Assembly: GCA_949296355.1 (NCBI GenBank)
Contig: CASFPS010000013.1
Coordinates: 1 to 47,815, forward strand
Origin: an uncultured bacterium
GTDB taxonomy: Bacteria; Cyanobacteriota; Vampirovibrionia; Gastranaerophilales; Gastranaerophilaceae
Direction: 5' to 3'
Length of the DNA stretch: 47,815 nt
The translations under genes were made by a program, and so were the position numbers. Numbering within the stretch: the stretch's first letter is position 1; each line of letters opens with the position of its first letter. Shown one piece after another: positions 43,492 to 47,815 of this stretch. Below the pieces are notes generated by a model. The model saw only the letters and a list, made by a program, of their open reading frames with translations. It made no database searches and was not told the DNA's origin.

Positions 43492-45057
43492 ATGAAGAGA
43501 AAATTTAAAATATTACTTGCTGTAATTTTGTTATCTACGGGATTACAGGCATATGCGGTTCAGACAATACAGGCAATACAGATAGAGAAAGATTCTGCAT
43601 TGTCATTAAATGACTGCATTAAAATTGCGCTTAATAACAGTCCGGTCGTAAAAAGGTCTATTTTTAACTACGATATAGCAGTTTCCTCAGTCGGTGTTGC
43701 AAAATCCGCCTACTTTCCGTCCATTTCACTCGGAGTAGGGTATAACCAGTCTTTCGGAGAAAGAAGCAACGGCAGAAGCTACCAGTCAAGGACTCTTCCG
43801 GGTTTTGACGCTTCTCTTTCGCAGCTTTTGTGGAACTTCGGCAAAACCGGCGCAAACATCAGAATGGAAAAATTCAACCGTATTGCCGCAGAATTTGATT
43901 TTGACGAAACAGTCCTGACTACGATTTTTAATGTAAAACTCCAGTATTATGCGGTTCTTGCAGCCCGCTCTTTAATGGAAGTTGAAAAACTCAATGTCCA
44001 GATTAACGAGAGAAACTATCAGAGAACTCTGGCTTATTATGAAGAAGGTATCCGCTCAAAAATCGACCTTGTTAATGCAGAAGTTAACCTCTCTGATTCA
44101 AAAATAGCGTTAGTAAGAGCGGAAAACACTTACAAAAACGCAATCGTAAGCCTGAATAACGCAATGTATGTGGCTTACGCTCCGGAATACAGGATTATGA
44201 ACACCGAAACATTTAATCTTGATAATCCTTATGTTCCGATGAGCCTTACGCATATTGACCATTATCAAAGGCTTTTGAAGCTTCCCGAGGATATAAATGA
44301 CGCTGTATACGCAGTAAAAGCTGAAAAGAGTGATGTTTTAAAAAATTACTCTTTTGCTAAATATCCTTATTCTTTTGAAAAATCTGTTGAGATTGCAAAA
44401 GAAAACCGCCCTGATTTAAAAGCTTTACTGGCTTCGGTTAAGGCTATGCAGCAATATGTTTTGTTAACCAAACGCCAGTATCTTCCGAACCTTACCGGAA
44501 ATGTCGGTTACAGCTATGCAAATACGCGGCTTTACAACGATAACGGAATGAATGTTTCCTTAAATTTGAGCACAACATTTAATATGAAACAGGTTAAGCA
44601 CGAAGTCGATATTGCAAACTCACAATTAGACCTTGCAAAAACAGAAGTAGAGCTTCTTAATCAAAATTTGTACTTCGATATCCAGAGCGCTTACGTTGAT
44701 ATGATTCAGCTTGAAAAACAAATTCCGCTTATGGAAACCAACGTCCGCCAGACTTTAGAAAACCTTGAACTTGCAGACGGCAGGTATATGGTAGGTCTGG
44801 GTGATTATATCCAGCTTCAGGACGCGAGAGTAAATTACAATAATGCCCAGAGTTCTTATATTCAGGCGGTTTATAATTACAACGTAGCCCGCGCAACTCT
44901 GGAGAGAGAAATTGCGCTGCCGCAGGAAAATACGCTTACTGTTGAAGACATAAAAGACTACTCAAAAACGCTTCACAAGCAGGAAAAACAGGAAGCTAAA
45001 GCCGCAAAGAAAGCAAAAAAAGAAATAAAAAAACCAAACAAAAAGGATAATGTATGA
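43492..45057 (+). CDS. TolC-family outer membrane efflux protein
   Basis: A 521-residue outer-membrane channel with a signal peptide (MKRKFKILLAVILLSTGLQAYA). OEP repeat one contains LSLNDCIKIALNNSPVVKRS and repeat two FEKSVEIAKENRPDLKAL, both with long helical hairpins, as in the paralogue at 37418. The C-terminus is lysine-rich (KAAKKAKKEIKKPNKK) instead of His-rich. The stop overlaps the adaptor start as ATGA, showing coupled translation. The channel and adaptor form the outer two parts of a tripartite export system. Confidence 0.9.
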   Translation: MKRKFKILLAVILLSTGLQAYAVQTIQAIQIEKDSALSLNDCIKIALNNSPVVKRSIFNYDIAVSSVGVAKSAYFPSISLGVGYNQSFGERSNGRSYQSRTLPGFDASLSQLLWNFGKTGANIRMEKFNRIAAEFDFDETVLTTIFNVKLQYYAVLAARSLMEVEKLNVQINERNYQRTLAYYEEGIRSKIDLVNAEVNLSDSKIALVRAENTYKNAIVSLNNAMYVAYAPEYRIMNTETFNLDNPYVPMSLTHIDHYQRLLKLPEDINDAVYAVKAEKSDVLKNYSFAKYPYSFEKSVEIAKENRPDLKALLASVKAMQQYVLLTKRQYLPNLTGNVGYSYANTRLYNDNGMNVSLNLSTTFNMKQVKHEVDIANSQLDLAKTEVELLNQNLYFDIQSAYVDMIQLEKQIPLMETNVRQTLENLELADGRYMVGLGDYIQLQDARVNYNNAQSSYIQAVYNYNVARATLEREIALPQENTLTVEDIKDYSKTLHKQEKQEAKAAKKAKKEIKKPNKKDNV

Positions 45058-46235
45058 ATTTTCGGGAAATTTTAAATAAATTAAAAGGTCTGAACCGGAA
45101 GCAGGTATTACTAATAATACTTGTTGTTATAGTACTCTCTGTTGTAATATCGACCATAAAAAACAACCGCGTAGAATATCAGACCGTGAAAATTAAACGC
45201 CGGACAATAACTCAGGTAGTTGAAGCCTCCGGAACTATTAACCCTGTAAACACCGTCTCTGTAGGTTCAACCGTTTCAGGGCTTATAAGCGCAATTTATG
45301 TGGATTTCAACTCAAAAGTCGAAAAAGGTCAGCTTCTTGCGGAAATCGACCCCAGAACATTTCAGGCAACAGTAGACCAGAACGCGGCAAATGTTGCCTC
45401 GGCAGAAGCGGATCTTGCAAACAGGCAGGCAACATTTGAAATGTGTGCCAAGACTCTAAGACGGTACAAAAATCTCTATACAAAAAGTTTTATCCCGAAA
45501 TCAGAACTTGATCAGGCAGAAGCGGATTATGAATCCGCTCTCGCGCAAGTTAATGCTGCAAAAGCTAAAATCAGCCAGACAAAAGCCCAGTACAACCAGT
45601 CTCTTGTAAATTTAAACTACACAAAAATTACTGCTCCCGTAAGCGGAATGATAATTTCCCGTGAAATTGACCTCGGGCAGCCGGTTGCTGCAAGCTTTCA
45701 GGCTCCGGAGCTTTTCACAATCGCGCAGGACTTAGAGAAAATGCAGATTGAAGTTAACGTCTCAGAAGCAGATATCGGAGAAGTAAAAGAAGGTCAGGAC
45801 GTAACTTACACACTCGACGGGTATCCGAACAGTGTTTTTCAGGGAAAAGTCACGCAGGTCAGAATTTCACCGACAACTGTCTCCAATGTTGTAACTTATT
45901 CCGTAATCGTAACCGTCGACAACTCTGATTTAAAACTAAAACCCGGCATGACCGCTAATGTTTCAATAATCACAGCACAAAATGAAAATGTGCTTACCGT
46001 TCCTAATGTTGCACTAAAATTCACGCCGGAAACAAGCGGGAAAAAGTATAAAACCCAGGGCTTGTGGGTAAAAGACGGATTTAAAATTTCACGTGTGAAT
46101 ATTGAAGTCGGAGCAAGTGATGATTCATATACCGAAGTTATCGGGAATAATATTCACGAGGGCGAAAGAGTACTTGTAGGAATAAAAAGCGGTAAGGGCA
46201 AAAAACAACAGAATTTCAGACCGCCAAGACTGTAA
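45054..46235 (+). CDS. Periplasmic adaptor of HlyD/MacA (MFP) type
   Basis: A 393-residue membrane-fusion protein anchored by one N-terminal segment (about 18-36). The lipoyl-like half motifs appear as VEASGTINPVNTVSVGSTVSG and ITAPVSGMIISREIDLGQPV, flanking a coiled-coil hairpin (about 95-180). The beta-barrel and membrane-proximal domains follow (LKLKPGMTANVSI). This order is closest to MacA/YknX adaptors that work with MacB-type ABC pumps or RND pumps. No inner-membrane pump gene follows: a terminator lies 37 bp downstream. Confidence 0.9.
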   Translation: MNFREILNKLKGLNRKQVLLIILVVIVLSVVISTIKNNRVEYQTVKIKRRTITQVVEASGTINPVNTVSVGSTVSGLISAIYVDFNSKVEKGQLLAEIDPRTFQATVDQNAANVASAEADLANRQATFEMCAKTLRRYKNLYTKSFIPKSELDQAEADYESALAQVNAAKAKISQTKAQYNQSLVNLNYTKITAPVSGMIISREIDLGQPVAASFQAPELFTIAQDLEKMQIEVNVSEADIGEVKEGQDVTYTLDGYPNSVFQGKVTQVRISPTTVSNVVTYSVIVTVDNSDLKLKPGMTANVSIITAQNENVLTVPNVALKFTPETSGKKYKTQGLWVKDGFKISRVNIEVGASDDSYTEVIGNNIHEGERVLVGIKSGKGKKQQNFRPPRL

Positions 46236-46272
46236 ATCAGGAACAAAGCGGCAGGGAAATTACCCGAACAAC

Positions 46273-46306
46273 AAAAAAGGATGATTAAAAAATCATCCTT
46301 TTTTGT
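46273..46306. terminator. Bidirectional terminator between adaptor and transglycosylase genes
   Basis: A 14-bp stem AAAAAAGGATGATT (46273-46286) with AATCATCCTTTTTT (46291-46304) serves both convergent genes. Confidence 0.85.
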
Positions 46307-46312
46307 TTTACT

Positions 46313-46927
46313 TTAAAGTATTTCCATTGCCGGTTCCGAATGTCTAACCTCCGGTATCTCGCTCAGGTTAGGAAGCTCAATTTGTTTCGGGGTATTTTTA
46401 GCTTCCGTTTCCCTGTCCGGCATTTTTGCTTTTGCTTGAATTACTTTTGTAATCGCAGGGTCAGGATCTGTTTTCTGCCTGTTATACTCAAGCATAATCT
46501 GGGATACGAATCTTTTTGTTTCGCTGTACGGCGGAATTGTTCCTCCGAATTTTTTAACATTACCGGGACCTGCATTATAAGCAGCAAGAGCCAGTTCTGT
46601 CGAGCCGAACATCTTATACATCATTTTGTAATATGTCAGTCCGGCTTTAATGTTTTCGCTTAAGTAATAAGGGTTAAATCCCATTCTTTGTGCTGTTGAC
46701 GGGAGCAGCTGGAATACACCGACCGCACCGTAAGGACTCCTAAGTTCATGTTTGAATCCCGATTCTTTCTTTGCAATACTAAGAGCCAGTGCCGGATCTA
46801 CATTCATCTCTAATGAATGTTTGACAATGGTTTCTTTAATTACATTCTCCGGAGTCGGAGCAGCTTGAACCCTAACGCATAGCAAAGCCAGCAATGCAAT
46901 AGTTGTTAAGACTGTTTTTCTAATCAT
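46313..46927 (-). CDS. Lytic transglycosylase (SLT/MltE-like domain)
   Basis: A 204-residue exported peptidoglycan lyase with a signal peptide (MIRKTVLTTIALLALLCVRVQA). The SLT domain covers about 30-150: catalytic Glu55 in IAKKESGFK, SPYGAVGVFQLLPSTAQ, then LALAAYNAGPGNVKKFGG. The last 50 residues are Pro-, Lys- and Glu-rich and lack a known domain. GAGGA precedes the start. A long leader of about 200 nt with a closing helix lies upstream and may control expression. Confidence 0.92.
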   Translation of the reverse strand: MIRKTVLTTIALLALLCVRVQAAPTPENVIKETIVKHSLEMNVDPALALSIAKKESGFKHELRSPYGAVGVFQLLPSTAQRMGFNPYYLSENIKAGLTYYKMMYKMFGSTELALAAYNAGPGNVKKFGGTIPPYSETKRFVSQIMLEYNRQKTDPDPAITKVIQAKAKMPDRETEAKNTPKQIELPNLSEIPEVRHSEPAMEIL

Positions 46928-46956
46928 TGAAATCCTCTTATATTATTGTAAATTGG

Positions 46957-47122
46957 ATTCTGTAGACTATCCTAAAAATCCTCCCTACGGTTTCACTTTG
47001 TTCTCGCTTGGTTCCGTATAAAGCGTCTTTCCTAAATTTTTTGTTACCCGGCACCAAAATTTGTTAGGCGACTATCTTTATAATTCCCCGCGCTCCGGCT
47101 TGGATAAATAATCCTACAGAAT
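46957..47122 (-). promoter_or_regulatory. Structured leader, possible riboswitch, of the lytic transglycosylase gene
   Basis: A perfect 9-bp helix ATTCTGTAG (minus strand 47122-47114) with CTACAGAAT (46965-46957) encloses about 150 nt with further pairs: CCTAACAAATTTT with AAAAATTTAGG, and TACGG with CCGTA. Purine-rich single-stranded stretches GGAGCGCGGGGAA, GGAACCAAGCG and GTGAAACCGTAGGGAGG look conserved-motif-like. The position before a peptidoglycan hydrolase recalls ydaO/c-di-AMP riboswitches, and GGAACCA...GTGAA...GTAGGGA resembles parts of that motif, but the whole does not match my memory of it. Confidence 0.45.
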
Positions 47123-47207
47123 TTATGTCTCCAATATATTAATACAAAAAAGAAAATTTTTCAACCCTTATGTATAATTTATACACTTAATCGTCAGTAT
47201 TTACGCG

Positions 47208-47534
47208 CTATACGATGCTGAATCTGCGGTTTAAAAGCCGGCGTTTTCCGGTAATAAAATCTTCTTCCGTTGTATAAAGTTCTGTTGATTTATCAATGTC
47301 CATGACTATAAACAATGAAAAAATATCCGACTGAATGTTAAAAAATCCGGCATGCATTTTTTTTGCCAGTTCCAGAAAATCTATTGTACAGTCTTCAACA
47401 TAATTAAGGTCAATACCTATATGTTTGTCCGGATGAAGATTAATTTCTTCTCTCAAACGGCATGTTTCACGCGCATCAAGGCGCGGGCTGAGCGGGGTAA
47501 TTATGCAAAATTTTTGTGACGAACGGATTTCCAT
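47208..47534 (-). CDS. STAS-like domain protein
   Basis: A protein of about 108 residues resembling STAS/anti-anti-sigma domains: IITPLSPRLDARETCRLREEI near the start, then IGIDLNYVEDCTIDFLELAKKM, where STAS proteins carry the D(S/T)SGL phosphorylation site; here the equivalent is DCTIDF, so Thr could be the acceptor. Such proteins usually switch partner regulators on and off. No anti-sigma or kinase partner is next to it. The first Met (47543) or the second (47534) may be the start; the second leaves a more usual N-terminus. Confidence 0.6.
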   Translation of the reverse strand: MEIRSSQKFCIITPLSPRLDARETCRLREEINLHPDKHIGIDLNYVEDCTIDFLELAKKMHAGFFNIQSDIFSLFIVMDIDKSTELYTTEEDFITGKRRLLNRRFSIV

Positions 47535-47599
47535 ACTTATCATTTTAATATTTCTTTCAAAAAAGATTAATTATCCGAAATTATAAAAAATCTATAACT

Positions 47600-47766
47600 T
47601 AGGTATGGGAACACCTCGACGCTGCATATGCAGCTTTATTAAGCATAAACATTTTCCCAACACCGACTTACACAATGGTTGCGGAGCAAGCTCCACACTA
47701 CTAGCTACTACTTTTCATATATCTTCATTTTTTCTTCTTTGGAAAACAAAGAAGAAAAAACGAAGC
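47600..47766. repeat. Degenerate repeat modules and long A/T hairpin at the window end
   Basis: A decayed GGGAACACC...TTTTCCCAACACC palindrome (about 47609-47663) is followed by TTGCGGAGCAAGCTCCACAC (47679-47698), the same module as at 28400 and 28512. A long hairpin pairs TTTTTTCTTCTTTG with CAAAGAAGAAAAAA (about 47728-47760). No gene is seen in 47544-47815. Confidence 0.65.
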
Positions 47767-47815
47767 AAAAAAGAAGAAATATTGTTGTTTTGGATGCTCT
47801 TCGAGCATAGGATTA

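Noticed and set aside
46957..47122. Firm call of a c-di-AMP (ydaO) riboswitch
   Set aside because: Only parts of the consensus are matched and the order is uncertain, so it is listed only as a structured leader.

Overview
The window looks like chromosome from an AT-rich, diderm, non-photosynthetic bacterium. The best guess is the cyanobacterial sister lineage Melainabacteria/Vampirovibrionia (Gastranaerophilales-like). Evidence seen: two TolC-type outer-membrane channels and a periplasmic adaptor; an L34 protein opening MRRTLEGT as in cyanobacteria; short tandem heptad repeats like cyanobacterial STRRs; GH57 glucan chemistry; no photosynthesis genes; and several small proteins with a shared N-terminal M(K/R)I...F(G/K/Q)(A/N) pattern. 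The assignment is an inference.

Layout. 0-2.5 kb: groES-groEL operon (minus), interrupted by an S23/four-helix-bundle gene framed by inverted heptad arrays. 2.6-12 kb: GH57 glucan enzyme with an apparently leaderless promoter, nitroreductase, HU, hisS, dapF, a LeuD-type subunit, a zinc-ribbon protein and an ArsB/NhaD-type permease. 12-18.6 kb: YhaM-like nuclease, a hydroxylamine-reductase (Hcp) homologue that has lost most cluster ligands, several lineage-specific small proteins, a degenerate PurD-like ATP-grasp protein and tRNA-Leu(CAA). 18.7-27.5 kb: thrS (no TGS domain), the murD-ftsW-murG cell-wall operon, and glyS. 27.5-36 kb: metallo-hydrolase, a five-gene operon of lineage-specific membrane/secreted-like proteins with an acyltransferase and a zinc peptidase, an ABC permease, rpmH, ferritin, a phosphoesterase and lipA. 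36.6-47.5 kb: an envelope/export region with two tolC genes, an HlyD/MacA-type adaptor, a degenerate GspE/PilB-like ATPase, a two-component pair, a lytic transglycosylase behind a long structured leader, and a STAS-like protein.

The most striking feature is a dense set of small palindromic and tandem repeats. They fill most gaps over 300 bp and also enter genes. murD carries an in-frame insert of about 250 codons made of GC-rich inverted repeats, a DUF559 (Vsr-like PD-(D/E)XK) nuclease domain and a heptad array. The murD frame stays open throughout, so an essential enzyme appears to carry a nuclease-coding element. The groES-groEL gap carries the second such unit: an S23 gene (the family known from 23S rRNA intervening sequences) between arrays that are complementary to each other. 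Together these suggest small protein-coding elements that spread with this repeat family and tolerate sites inside operons and even inside proteins. No CRISPR, rRNA, prophage or transposase gene was seen.
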